Below, piece after piece: positions 36,262 to 46,800 of a stretch of 64,000 nt of DNA. The translations under genes and the position numbers were made by a program. The stretch comes from Rapana venosa (lineage: Eukaryota > Mollusca > Gastropoda > Neogastropoda > Muricidae). The stretch covers positions 52,127,665 to 52,191,664 of the forward strand of contig CM054156.1 in assembly GCA_028751875.1 (NCBI GenBank). Reading direction: 5' to 3'. Position 1 is the stretch's first letter, and the number at the start of each line of letters is the position of its first letter. The notes under the pieces are model-generated. The model had not been told where the DNA came from. It was given only the letters and a program-made list of their open reading frames with translations, and made no database searches.

Positions 36262-36589
36262 CCAAAATCATATTCACACACACATACACACAGTACACTC
36301 TAATATTGGCCAGGGTTATAGGTTTTTGGTACAGTTTAGAATGCAAGCACAAATCCCCTTTCACAATCTCTATGTAAAGGAGGGGGGGGGGGGGCGGTGA
36401 TGTTCATAGGAGATTATCCAGACTGTTGTGTTTCATTGGAAATTTCTTCCATGAAGTTGAAATTGGAGATTTCATATTTATAAGGAAGTTGTTTAACTGG
36501 TGTTAAAGAGAGAAGTGGGGGAATGATTGCCCTGCGTATCACAAACATGTTTTAAGTGCATATTATTCACACGTGAGTAACATATACAT

Positions 36590-36990
36590 TTTGATTTTGT
36601 TCATCATCCTTTTATATTAGTGACAATGGAATGGCCATTCATGTAGTTCGTTTTTACATCCAATCCACCTTGTGCATGCATTTTCGTAAAGTTAGCTACT
36701 TGTTCCCATCTGTATCACTGACCTACTTTTCGAAAAGGGGGGGGGGGGAGGAGGGAAGGGGCGGGCAAGTTTTTAACATGTGCAGAAGATAGGACCTTAG
36801 TTTATAGTATCGTTTGAAGGACTTTGGGGAGAATGGAGTCAGCACTGGTGTTAGCTCTAGAGGTAAAGTGGCCTTGAACAGTGTCTGGGTAGTGACTTCA
36901 CCCTGGGCCTTTGAGCCCAGACTGTTAGATCACACGTACTGTGTTCTATCCACAAGGCAATCTTGTCCCGTTTTAAGTGGGTATAACTAT
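36590..36990 (-). mobile_element. SINE family 1 with degraded tRNA head
   Basis: Minus strand: AAGATTGCCTTGTGGATAGA (box A-like), GGGCTCAAAGGCCCAGG (box B-like, degraded), CTCTAGAGCTAACACCAGTG, CGATACTATAAACTAAGGTC, then the family body. A run of about 10 G at 36739-36750 interrupts it. It is the counterpart of the SINE at 50640-51005 in unit B, so insertion predates the duplication. Confidence 0.75.
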
Positions 36991-37195
36991 GCTCCTGCTA
37001 GGCACAAAAGTGATGAAGCAGGTCTTGCTATAGACTTGTGTTAATACTCTACTTATTTTCCTCCACCTGTTTGAGTAGACCCTCTACATGAATCTGACAA
37101 ACATTCATGCTATCAGTATTTTACATGAACCTTCTGAAACTCCACTAATCGTTTTTGCTACTTGTTACGTAAATATGTAGAATTCATTCAAATAA

Positions 37196-37478
<283 letters not shown>

Positions 37479-37484
37479 AAGGCT

Positions 37485-37775
37485 GGATGAAAAAAGTATG
37501 TGCATGCTTATTCTGTTACCCTTGAAAAATAAAGATTCATTCATTCATTCATTCATTCATTCATTCATTCTCTCTCCGACATCAGTGCCGAATCAATTCA
37601 ACCGAAAAGTTCGTTAAAACCCGTTCCGCTTTTCGGAAGAGTGTGCCATTGTGTGCCAGTAGGAACGTGGGAACGGATGACAAAATTTCCAAAACTGCAT
37701 ATACACGGGGACTGGATGTAAAAACACATGAGTTCTTATTCCATTATTCTCGAAATAAAAGAATAAAATATAACT
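37485..37775 (+). mobile_element. Two SINE family 1 3' fragments with (CATT)n between
   Basis: 37485-37530 carries GGCTGGATGAAAAAAGTATG and CTTATTCTGTTACCCTTGAA with a CATT tandem tail (37535-37570). 37612-37775 carries TTCCGCTTTTCGGAAGAGTG, GTGTGCCAGTAGGAACG, TACACGGGGACTGGATG and ATTATTCTCGAAATAAAAG. Both are 5' truncated. Confidence 0.7.
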
Positions 37776-37795
37776 AAACAATATCTCTCTGTGTG

Positions 37796-37834
37796 TCTCT
37801 CTGTCTCATTGCCTATCTCTGTGTGTCCCCCCCC

Positions 37835-37923
<89 letters not shown>
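37796..37923. repeat. (CT)n tract
   Basis: Pure CT for about 85 bp after a GTCTCTCTG-type lead-in. Confidence 0.96.
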
Positions 37924-37927
<4 letters not shown>

Positions 37928-38035
37928 AAGACTTTTAAAATCAACGTTGTCAATTGGTTTATGCTTTAAGCTCTGCTGTCTTGTTTTGACTTAAGAAAAT
38001 AAAAACATACAAAGATGTTGCCCAGTGTTTGTGAA

Positions 38036-38150
38036 AGAGACTTCATATAATCAGTGATTAGCTTTGAACACGCCATTTGGAAACACAATGTATGATATCA
38101 GACAGCAAAAGAGAGTAGGGGTCAGTCCTGGAGAAATCTTCAACATTTCT
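38036..38150 (+). promoter_or_regulatory. Conserved segment upstream of TRIM gene 2
   Basis: GAGACTTCATATAATCAGTG through GTCCTGGAGAAATCTTCAAC, the equivalent of 53405-53520 and, on the minus strand, 18337-18216. It ends about 170 bp before the acceptor at 38316-38317. Function unknown; it may be a promoter, an untranslated exon or conserved intron. Confidence 0.45.
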
Positions 38151-38361
38151 CACTTTACTATTTAAATAGTGATGCTGTTTCACACCCACAACCTCATTGC
38201 TGCCACAAAGGTTGACCCGAATTCCTCAGACAAAATTAATAGTTCATGTGTGAGATCAGTCACGATATGTTTTTCTCTTTCTCTCCCCTTACATGTTTAC
38301 CTCCCGTTTTCCTCCAGATCACAACTGCTCATAGAAGGAAGACACATGCCCCAGGCTGAAC

Positions 38362-39885
38362 ATGGCAACAAAGGATAATTCTGTACCTCTTTCTTCAAAC
38401 AAACGAGAAGAACTGACCTGTACTTCGTGTCTGAAGATCCTGATATTTCCTCGAATCTTACCCTGTTCCCACACTTTCTGCAAGGAATGTTTAGACCACA
38501 TCATTGATCAACACCCATATGCAAGTTTCCCATGTCCCGTTTGCTCTAAACTAATTGAGGTACCTATAGAAGGAACATCATGCGGTGAATTTAACTTCTA
38601 CGTTGATGAAGAGGAACTGGACAGAGACAAGAATGCCACTACTTGTTCTGTCCATCTTCAAAAAGAGCTGGAGATGTTTTGCTTGGAGTGCAACCGTCTT
38701 CTGTGTGAAGATTGTAAGTTAACTGCCCATCTCCATCACAGAACCCAGATCCTTCAGGATGCAAGGCGGGATGCTGAGCAGCAGTTATCTGGAGATAAAG
38801 CAAGGATAAGACAGACGAAAGACAATGTTCAGAAACTATTACAAAAGCAGACAACTAGCATATATGACTTCAAAAACAAAAAGGCTGCCATCAAAGATAA
38901 ATATCGAGACCGTCATGCTACACTGGTGGCTGAAGCAGATAACATTCTGAAAAAAGCTTTGAAATCTTTCAAAGTAGCCTACAGCGCAACTAAAACCAAA
39001 ATGTCAGAAGACCATCAGATCATCCTAAATAGTGTTAAGAAACTAAATGACCTTGAACAAAAGATGGACAGAGCTCTTCAAAATGGAGACAGCTGTACAA
39101 TCAACGACACAACCACAGATGTTAGAACAGGATGTGAAATCATAGAGAGCATGGATACGAGGGAGGTCTCGCCACTGCAGGGAATCTCTTGGATAGTTCA
39201 TGGGCCAACAGTCTCAGAAGAAGACACCCTATTTGAAAACATGCAGAAGTTTATTCGCCAAAGACAGCAGATGACGTATGTCTACACAGGGGCTGAGGTC
39301 AGAGTTAGTGAGGAGGTTTGTTGTGGGGAAGATGATGACTCCACGGTCTTCTCTGTGTGCGCTGGAGATAACGAAGTGCATGTCTTAATTGAGTCATCAT
39401 ACAAACAGTTGTTTCATAAGCACTTGACATACCAAGCAAAATGGATTTCAAAGACACTGTGCGGCAGATCGGGCAGTTACAAATACACATTGTCTGGACT
39501 GTTTATCATGATTCCCTTTTCAAAAACCAGTATCAAGTGCACACTGGTCAAGTTTGGTGACCCTGAAAGACACTACCGTTTGGAGACCAGCTCTGACTCA
39601 CCTGCAGGCTATGTTGGTTTCGACAAAGTTGTATGTGAACGCCCAGTTAGAACAGCAACACAGTTCCTGTTCAGCATTGACTGCGGCCCTCACCGCGCTG
39701 TGGACACGAACTCTGCAGCAGACCTCTTTGCCGTGGTGGAGGAGCCAAGAACACCAAGCCAGGCCAGCAGCCGGACGGTCAGACTGTTCAGACGTGATCA
39801 GAGCGCCGCCATTGCTACATACCAGTCTCCTCTGACACCTTGCCAGCCTGCAGACGTCTGCTTCTTCAGGATGGCAGGACAGGAG
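38362..39885 (+). CDS. TRIM56-like RING/B-box protein gene 2, main exon
   Basis: Predicted RING-type E3 ubiquitin ligase. The exon starts at 38318 after a TTTTCCTCCAG acceptor, giving a 44-nt 5' UTR and ATG at 38362; the same layout in the paralogues supports this start. 508 codons to the GTGAGA donor at 39886. RING C3HC4: Cys20, 23, 35, His37, Cys40, 43, 58, 61. B-box2: Cys95, His98, Cys107, 110, 115, 118, His123 and 126, all present. A Lys/Gln-rich coiled coil follows at about residues 128-250 (KQTTSIYDFKNKKAAIKDK), then IRQRQQMTYVYTGAEVRV and a C-terminal FSIDCGPHRAVDTNSAADLF...VRLFRRDQSAAIATYQSPL segment leading into the propeller. The intron donor is followed by (CA)n. Without splicing the frame runs on through CA repeats to 40086; that reading is not favoured. 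Role (immune-type ubiquitylation) is inferred from the family only. Confidence 0.9.
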
Positions 39886-39889
39886 GTGA

Positions 39890-39892
<3 letters not shown>

Positions 39893-39939
<47 letters not shown>

Positions 39940-39940
39940 A
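39893..39940. repeat. (CA)n at the TRIM gene 2 splice donor
   Basis: Starts five to eight bases after the donor GT. Equivalent repeats follow the donors of genes 1 and 3. Confidence 0.95.
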
Positions 39941-40649
39941 AGAGATGCACACATGCACGCAAACATGTATTCCTCACGTTGCGTATGTTTCAGTGTATGT
40001 TTAGCCCCTTTCACCTGCTGGTCCCTGTGGTGATATCTAGCAGTAGCTTCCAAACCGTGAGTGCTATCACCCCATCAGTTACCTAGAACGTGCACTCTGT
40101 CTTACTCATCACACCTGGGAAGCACATGAGACTTTAAGTAAACACCAAATGTTAGCTTTGCATGTAGGTCTGTTTTCAAGGACCTTGCCATATAGGCTGC
40201 CATACTCTGACTTCACTGGATGTTTTCCTAAATGTAGTGTGCAGGTTGGTTTTATCAAAGCTTTTTATGTTTGAAAATTATATCAGAGTTAGTATTTTTA
40301 AGCATAATAACCAGTTAGTATAGGCTTTGGCATTTACCTGATACCAAAAGAAAATTGACAAAGGGTTTAGGCTTGGCCTTAGATAGTAGCTATTCTGACT
40401 TCTTTTGTGTGACAATACTAATGTTGAGCTCTTTTCCTCTATTCTAAATCACTTTAATATCTAGCATATTGTTCCCCCTTTCTTCTAAGACCTTTACCAG
40501 CATCCAATAGCATCTAGTACCTCCTTCCACATTTCCGGGGCTACTCTCACTTTCTGTTCGTTTTCCGAAATGACAGTTCACTTTCTCTGTCTCTGTCTAC
40601 CTCCATCTGATCACACCAACAACTAAACAAACTTGTCTATAACTTTCTC

Positions 40650-41160
40650 GAACATTTTTCACGATTTACTTCAATTGTGCAACTCTCTGTCTGGTTCCTA
40701 TATAATACTGGGAGACTCGACTGTGCATTCTGACAATCCTCTGAACTCCACCGCTGCCAAACTTACAGAACCGTTCACCACATTGACGCCGACCTTACCC
40801 AGGCTGTGACAGAGCCCTCCCCCATGAGAAAGGCCACACACTGGGCTAGCTTATGGGCAGAGGTGCCGACAGAGTGCTGGAGTCAACAGTGCTCTCACCT
40901 CAGACCACTTCTGTCCTGTCAGTCACCTCAGCATCAGCCTTCCTCACCTGAAATCAGTCAACATCACTGTAGGCAAGAGGAGAGCAACAGAGCAGGCACA
41001 GTACCATGAAGCGCTATGAAACCCTTTGATTTGTTTTATGCAAAATATAGCGCTGTATAAATTCCATGTATTATTATTGTTATTATAATTGTTGTCATTA
41101 TTATTGTTGTTGTTATTATTATTATCATCATTATTTAAGTTTATTATTATTATCATTGTT
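40650..41160 (+). mobile_element. L2-type deletion derivative: endonuclease fragment fused to the 3' tail
   Basis: Codons near 40690-40760 read SGSYIILGDSTVHSDNPLNS, where the endonuclease motif is normally GDFNVH. Then come TEPTHEKGHTLDWLM-like codons across a frame break and an SDHFCPV-type segment near 40905, followed by AGGAGAGCAACAGAGCAGG. At 41010 the sequence passes directly into the L2 3' tail (GATTTGTTTTATGCAAAATA, TAGCGCTGTATAAATTCCAT, ATTATTATT). The whole RT is missing, so only the two ends of the element remain. Confidence 0.72.
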
Positions 41161-41589
41161 ACGAAGCAGTGCCAGAGCCCCTGTCTCTTTAATCGGACGC
41201 CCTAGAACATAGTCAACCGCTCTCTAACTTCTGGAACTTGTTCCTGATGTTTACGTTTGCTCTTTGGTAACACTCGGTTAATGCAAATAGTTTGTTTGAT
41301 CTGAAATATTAACAAAACAGGAAAACATTACCCCTCATGTGAAATGACCATTTCTTTCCAAAGCATTGGAAGTAGTTATTGTTTTCAACTCCGTGACCAT
41401 CTGACTGACGATCCCACCCTCTGTCCTCTGCAGTCGGCATGCAGACCCCACCACAGTGCAGACATTGCTTTACTGACAATCAGGAAAGATCTCTTGACGT
41501 CAATGGACAACGCCAACACCTGCATCCTTACTCTAGGGGATCTGTCTACTGCCTTTGATACTACTGACAATACTACTGTACTCTATTCT

Positions 41590-41612
41590 ATTCTGTGCGC
41601 GCGCGCGTGCTA

Positions 41613-41674
<62 letters not shown>

Positions 41675-41850
41675 GATACTTTTATTAAAAATTATCTTGG
41701 AATGTTCGTGCCAATATAAAATATAGCTTTCCTGCGTCTTTCGAGATAATTATACATACCAATGTGCCTACCGGTGTTGTAATTACGCTTCATAGGATGA
41801 TTGAAGTGTTTTTGACTTGACTTGGCTTGACTATTCTATAGTTGTCATTT
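41590..41850. mobile_element. GT-rich insertion with CTTGA tail inside the LINE
   Basis: Begins with GCGCGC and (GT)n (41597-41675), continues about 130 bp and ends TTTTTGACTTGACTTGGCTTGAC, the same tail type as 11280-11318. It splits the RT between motifs A and B. Confidence 0.55.
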
Positions 41851-42171
41851 CAGGTCCCATATTACTATGGTTTAGATCCTATTTTTCATCAAGGTCAGAA
41901 ACAGTCACTGTCAACAGTTTTCACTCTGCAGCATCAACCACCAGATAATGACGGTGTTCCCCAGGGTTCAGTGCAGAAGCCCATATTATTAATCCTGTAT
42001 TCTCAACCTCTCTGATTCCATCAATTAAACAATATACGGGTCATCGTGCTTTTGCTGACGACAATCATCTTTACAAACAAACTTCTCTCTTTCATGTTGA
42101 CTCTGCCTTTGAAACAAGTAAAAACTGTACGGCAGATATCAGCTTATTGATGAACAAAACTGCAGTTAAAC

Positions 42172-42486
42172 GATAGCGAAACAGAAGCCACGATTGTCTC
42201 TTCAAACAGGCTTTATGACAGCAAAACTGAAGTCATGATTATCTCTTCAAGCAGGATTTATGACAGCAAAACTGAAGCCATGATTATCTCTTCAAGCAGG
42301 CGTTCTGACAGCAAAACTGAAGCCATGATTATCTCTTCAAGCAGGCTTTCTGACAGCAAAACTGAAGCCATGATTATCTCTTCAAGCAGGCTTTCTGACA
42401 GCAAAACTGAAGCCATGATCATCTCTTCAAGCAGGCTTTATGACAGCAAAACTGAAGCCATGATCATCTCTTCAAGCAGGCTTGCT
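42172..42486 (+). repeat. Seven-copy, 45-bp in-frame tandem repeat inside a LINE RT
   Basis: Seven consecutive 45-bp units, each encoding a variant of DSKTEAMIISSSRLS. In related elements this stretch (after the LQLN residues downstream of YADD) occurs once. Unit 1 is the most diverged (GATAGCGAAACAGAAGCC), and units 3-7 differ by a few bases. The expansion keeps the frame, although flanking parts of the element are broken. Confidence 0.93.
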
Positions 42487-43029
42487 GTCAATAGTGCTTT
42501 TCCTTCTTCCTCAGCGTAGGTGAAGCAGAAATAAAGTGTGTCTCAACTGTCAACAATCTTGACGTGACACTTGATTCCACTCTTTTAATGTGGCAGCATA
42601 ATTATAAAAGAAACTGTCTTTAAAGGTGCATAATGTGTGATTGTCAACTTTGTCAGATTTGTCCCATCTGACATTTGCTTTCGTTTCCAGCAGCACAAAC
42701 TGTGGTCTGTCCCCTTGTCCTGTCCAGACTTGATTGTTGTCTTTCATTTTCTGCTGGCTGCCCAGAACATAAGAGAAATTTCAAAAAGTCAAAACTCTGC
42801 TGTAAGATTGATTTATAGAGCCAAAAAGAAACATCGTACCCCCCCCCCCCTCCTAATATTTCTATCCTCACTCCACTGGTTACCTACTTCTGCACGTATT
42901 CAGTATAAAATCGCCACTATTAGTTTTAACTCTGCCATAGGTGCATCTTCACAATATGTTACTGAGATGATTCTGCCACACGTACATAAACGACAACCCC
43001 AATCGAGTTCTGATTCACGTCTCTTCTTC

Positions 43030-43174
43030 GTCTCTGGTGGATCGGTGGTCTAGAGGTAACGCGTCTGTCTAGAAAGCGAAAAGTCCGGGTCGGAAGTGTG
43101 CAGTAGTTCGAATCCCGTTTGGACCCGAAACTTTTACCCCATCCATTAGACCATGAGTGGTGGTCTGGGCGCCA

Positions 43175-43208
<34 letters not shown>

Positions 43209-43438
43209 GTGTTACACAAAATTATTTAGCGCACGTAAAAGAAACCACGGCAATAAGAGAGTTGTCCCTGGAGAAATTCTGTAGAAAAAAGCCACTCTGA
43301 TAGGGAAACAAAAGCAGTTGCAGACCAAAAAAAAAATGGGTGGCACTGCTCTGTGGCAACGCGCTCTCCCCGGGGTGAGCAGCCCGAATTTCACGCAGAG
43401 AAATCTGACGTGACTAAAAGTGGTGTAAATAAAATAAA
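43030..43438 (+). mobile_element. SINE family 2 (tRNA-derived), near full length
   Basis: Head with box A-like TGGTCTAGAGGTAACGC at 43048-43064 and box B-like AGTTCGAATCC at about 43105-43116. The central domain CTTTCGGATGAGACGATAAA...CCGAGGTCCTGTG is shared with SINE family 1. Then come TTTAGCGCACGTAAAAGAAA, GAGTTGTCCCTGGAGAAATT, AGAAAAAAGCCACTCTGATA, GCTCTCCCCGGGGTGAGCAG and a GTGTAAATAAAATAAAAAC tail. Inserted into the LINE ORF; I could not identify a clear target-site duplication. Confidence 0.88.
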
Positions 43439-43590
43439 AACATACCTGAAATAAACGCTTAATTTTTCAGCTAGTGTGTCTTTTCACATTCAACCCCTTC
43501 TGTCTGGAATACTTTCCCTCAGGATCTGTGTCATTCTTCTTCTCTGTCTTCTTTCAAATCCAATTTGAAAACCCGTTTCTTTAAAACTAC

Positions 43591-43600
43591 ACGCGCGCGC

Positions 43601-43678
<78 letters not shown>

Positions 43679-43705
43679 GGTGTGTGGTGTGCGTGCGTGC
43701 GGGCG
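43591..43705. repeat. (GT)n after the LINE ORF end
   Basis: Starts CGCGCGCGAGTG, then nearly pure GT. A GT tract after the ORF end is also present in the L2 copies at 27163 and 63838. Confidence 0.95.
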
Positions 43706-43869
43706 TACGTTATTAACATTAGTAGCTCATGGCATGATGCTCCCCTGTTTTCTTAGCCACTTAATGTATCTGTGGATTTTGCTGTGGCTTTTCCTGTGGC
43801 TCTTGCTGTCAGTTTAGGAGAATATTATTTTTTTTAAAGAATACTGGAAGAGGAAAGATGTCTTCCTTC

Positions 43870-44205
43870 CTTCCCCACTTCACCAAACTCCGGCTGCCTG
43901 TCTGCCTTGTGTATCTGAAGGGTGTGAGTGACCTCGGTCTTGGTGACATCTGGGATGCCTCTGTAGAGGGAGTGTGCCAGCACTCTGGGTCTTCTGTTGT
44001 ACTCATGAGTTGGGTGGGGGTCTGTTCAGTCCTGTCCTTGGTGTTGTTGGACCAGGATGTTCTTGGTCAGCCCCTGTGCTACTTGCCTTCACTGTGCCTC
44101 GCAGTATAGCTTTAGACAGGTGATCATGGTGGGGTGCACGGCCATACCAAGTCCGGTTTTGCTTCTTGGTGGTAGTGAGTGGAGCCCCTTGCCTGCCCGC
44201 ACCGG
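43870..44205 (-). mobile_element. LINE 3' fragment (same group as 21390-21860)
   Basis: Minus-strand codons TTTKKQNRTWYGRAPHHDHL and SKAILRGTVKASSTG parallel the KLTWFGHVTHHNTLPKTVLQ region, followed by a PRTGLNRPPP segment. No full domain. It lies antisense in the TRIM gene 2 intron. Confidence 0.65.
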
Positions 44206-44527
44206 GGATCACTTGCTATCTGACAGACACGATCTCCTTGCGCTCTCTTTATTGCATGCATGCAGGTTTCTGAAGCCCTTTGTTTTCAAATGCTTGGATT
44301 CTTCACTGCAGTTCAGTGGTGAGTCTCTGGATTTTGACACCCACAACAGAAGTGAAGTGGAGTCAGTAAGGACGTGTTCAGTTTCAGGTTCTCTGAAAAA
44401 AGCGATGGAGTTGCTTTTCCAGATCGTATTGAGTCTTGTTGTCAACCGGGGAGTAAAATCGTATTCTCTTTGTTATATGTTTACACTGCAGAACTAGTAA
44501 CGTATACTTGCATTCCTCTTTTAACAG
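44206..44527. other. Intron end of TRIM gene 2, nothing recognised
   Basis: The last 50 bases (GCAGAACTAGTAAC...TTTTAACAG) match the gene 3 intron end, giving the acceptor. Confidence 0.5.
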
Positions 44528-44784
44528 GTGTTGCTGATAGCAGATGAACTGAACAACGCCATTCACGTGGTAGAGGTCAAGGCGGCTGTATGACCTTTTC
44601 CCGCTTCCTGGCCCCTGGCTGTCCACTGCTGGTGCGGCCAACAGCTCTGAACACTGACCACAAGGGACGGCTGTGGGTGGGGTGTAGGGAGGCAGACTCC
44701 TCATTGTGCAACAGACTATTCCTCAGGATGATGTTCGTGAAGAATGGTAGTGATTGTCTCCGTATCTACTCTCTCCACCCTTGA
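44528..44784 (+). pseudogene. TRIM gene 2 terminal exon with two single-base deletions
   Basis: Starts GTG at 44528 after CCTCTTTTAACAG and joins the main exon in phase 0: VLLIADELNNAIHVVEVK. At 44579-44582 AAGGCGGC replaces the paralogues' AAGGACGGC, so the frame shifts and meets TGA within a few codons. The original frame continues 3' as MTFSRFLAPGCPLLVRPTAL and GRLWVGC, then a second one-base loss at about 44684-44687 (GTAGGGAGG for GTAAGGGAGG) breaks it again. If real, gene 2 would end just inside the propeller; two losses in homopolymer-like or CG-rich context could also be base-calling errors. Confidence 0.8.
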
Positions 44785-44799
44785 AAAGAAGAACAACGA

Positions 44800-46635
44800 A
44801 CAAACAACACAAAATACCCCCTCTCTTTATTGGAAAAGCCATGAAATAGGCATAACTCGACTTAATTGCTGGGCAGGTAAACATGCTTTATGGAGATAAT
44901 GTCACTGATAGTAGGAGTGATGTGAGGTATGACACTTAGTATTGTGCCATGTAACCATACTCTAACGTTGTCTGGTGGGGGAGAAGGCAGAGAAGAGCCA
45001 AGTGACTAAAGCACTGAAATTGCAGTCTGATGCAAAGGATGCTGATTTGAGTATCTGCTGAGTGAATACCCCCATCCTCCTTACTTACCCATGTGGATTT
45101 GACATTGGGGTTGATTTACGTCCCCTTTAAATGTCTTTGGATAAGAGATCAAACAAAGCCAACACTGTGCCGAATATAGACACAGCATCTGGCACACCAC
45201 GTTTAACGGTCACCCATCTTCCTTGTTGGCACCATTTCACAGCAAGTGACCTTAGCCGATTTTTTTTTCTGAACATATAGCACAATCATATTTACTACTT
45301 AGTAGCAGTGACGTTTAAATAAGCAAAAACAAGGATGTTTGTGTAATTTCTATGGTATCCTCTGTTTTTTTTAAAACTTTTGATAGCCTGGAATGTTAAA
45401 ATGAAGGAAGCGTCTGAGTTGTATGTATCTATGCAGAGAAGACAGGCTCATTATCATGATAATACCGAATGATTTGTGTGACATACTCTTAATGCACCAA
45501 GTCGTTTTCGCATGAATTGTTTTTTTAATATTGAAACTGTGTGAGAGAGAAAGATGTGTTCTATGTATGTGCATCCATTATGTAACATGCTACTTTGATG
45601 CTCCATCATAAACGTACTATCAACAGCATAAACAGCGTGTCTGTATAAACATGCTCTGCAGTGACTGGGGTATAGGAGATTCTGAGATTTTCTGAAAAAA
45701 ATCATATTATGTGGGGTTCTTTTAAATGAAATTTTCATTCCATTGTTAAACAGACAGGATACTCACTGCAGGTACAGCTAACATTAATCACTCCTTCAGG
45801 TGCTCTGTTTCTTCCCCCCCCCCCCCCCTCCCCCCAAAAAAAAATTCAAAAAAATCTCCTGGTGCTTTTTATTTACAACGGCATTGGATACAGCCCCGGC
45901 AGATCTGTTGCGTTCAGTAGAGCTATAAACAAGACTGGACTTGATTTCTGTCAGAACAAAGGTGCAGAAGATAGGACAGAAAGGAATTAGTATTGTAAGT
46001 GAGTATTTTCCTATCTGTGCGATTATTTTCTGTACTGCCTCTTACCACTGCGATATTCATTCACTTCTCACATTTAGTATATACACTTTTGAGCAGATAC
46101 TCTTCATGGAACTAGGATCGGTATGGTATTTTTTGCAGTGGATTTCATTATTTCTGCTCTTTGGATTTTGTGTGTGCGGATGCCCTCTTTTAGCATGGTG
46201 AGTGCATCTGCTTGTTGGATTGGTGGGGTTTTGATTGTTTGTGTTTTTTGTTGGATTTGGATTAAGGTCTTTATTTTTGTAGTGGTATTTAATCAGCCCC
46301 TTTTTGTATGAATGAAAATACAAGACAATTTGGAAACAGTAACGTTGCTCTCCCCCCCACCCCGCCACAATTCCCTCCCCGCCGTCTATCAGTCTGTCTC
46401 TATCTCTACCTCTTATCCTTCTTCACTCCACTCCTCGTAGATTTACTGCGCTGGTAACACTCGAGCCTAAGAGAACTCATGTTAGGCATCACTGTATTGT
46501 GGTGGAGTATGCGTTGATAACTTGCCCATGAATCCATATATTAATATCCATTCATTTTTGTGTATTTCCTCACCTATTGTAACGTCGCACCCTGCTCTTT
46601 CCTCTCCACTCATGTCAAGCTCTCTGCCGCCATAC
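44800..46635. other. 3' flank of TRIM gene 2: no gene seen
   Basis: Alignable in stretches with 56990-58780 (GGAGATAATGTCACTGATAG and the TGTGCCATGTAACC region). Holds a degraded SINE head near 44985-45080 (AAATTGCAGTCTGATG), a C run near 45815 and T-rich stretches. Confidence 0.5.
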
Positions 46636-46639
46636 CAGG

Positions 46640-46800
46640 ATAGGTCACATTTGCATGGAGCTTATCAATGACAGTCCATTACAGAGCCACCAGCCAGAGA
46701 GGCCCTGCACGGCTGCCTGTTATGGTATATATTAGTGGGGTTCTCAGCAAACATACATAGCACGACATCTTATAAGCCCCTTACTGACAACAATAACCTG
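46640..46800 (+). repeat. Dispersed repeat Rx, short form
   Basis: GGAGCTTATCAATGACAGTC, CATTACAGAGCCACCAGCCA, GAGAGGCCCTGCACGGCTGC, then CTCAGCAAACATACATAGCA. Paralogous to 58785-58900. Confidence 0.65.

Larger units (their letters stand above)
41344..43600 (+). mobile_element. Second L2-like LINE, interrupted and degraded, in the TRIM gene 2 intron
   Basis: RT codons: LQSACRPHHSADIALLTIRK and LTLGDLSTAFDTTDNT (motif A region), cut near 41590 by a GT-rich insertion; resuming near 41850 to DNDGVPQGSVQKPILLILYS (motif B) and FADDNHLYKQTS (motif C, shifted). A 45-bp tandem repeat follows (42172-42486), then NSAVRLIYRAKKK, LHWLPTSARIQYKIATISFN and SSSDSRL near 43015, where a SINE is inserted. 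The last ORF segment VWNTFPQDLCHSSSLSSFKS is at 43500-43565, followed by (GT)n. Several shifts; a different subfamily from the L2 copies at 24-30 kb. Confidence 0.82.

Noticed and set aside
38362..40086. TRIM gene 2 exon continuing through the CA repeat to 40086
   Set aside because: A good donor at 39886 and a matching acceptor/exon at 44528 join in phase 0 to conserved propeller sequence in all three genes; the read-through is His/Thr repeat.
42172..42486. CRISPR-like regular repeat
   Set aside because: Units are contiguous 45-bp copies without spacers, inside a LINE ORF in eukaryotic DNA.
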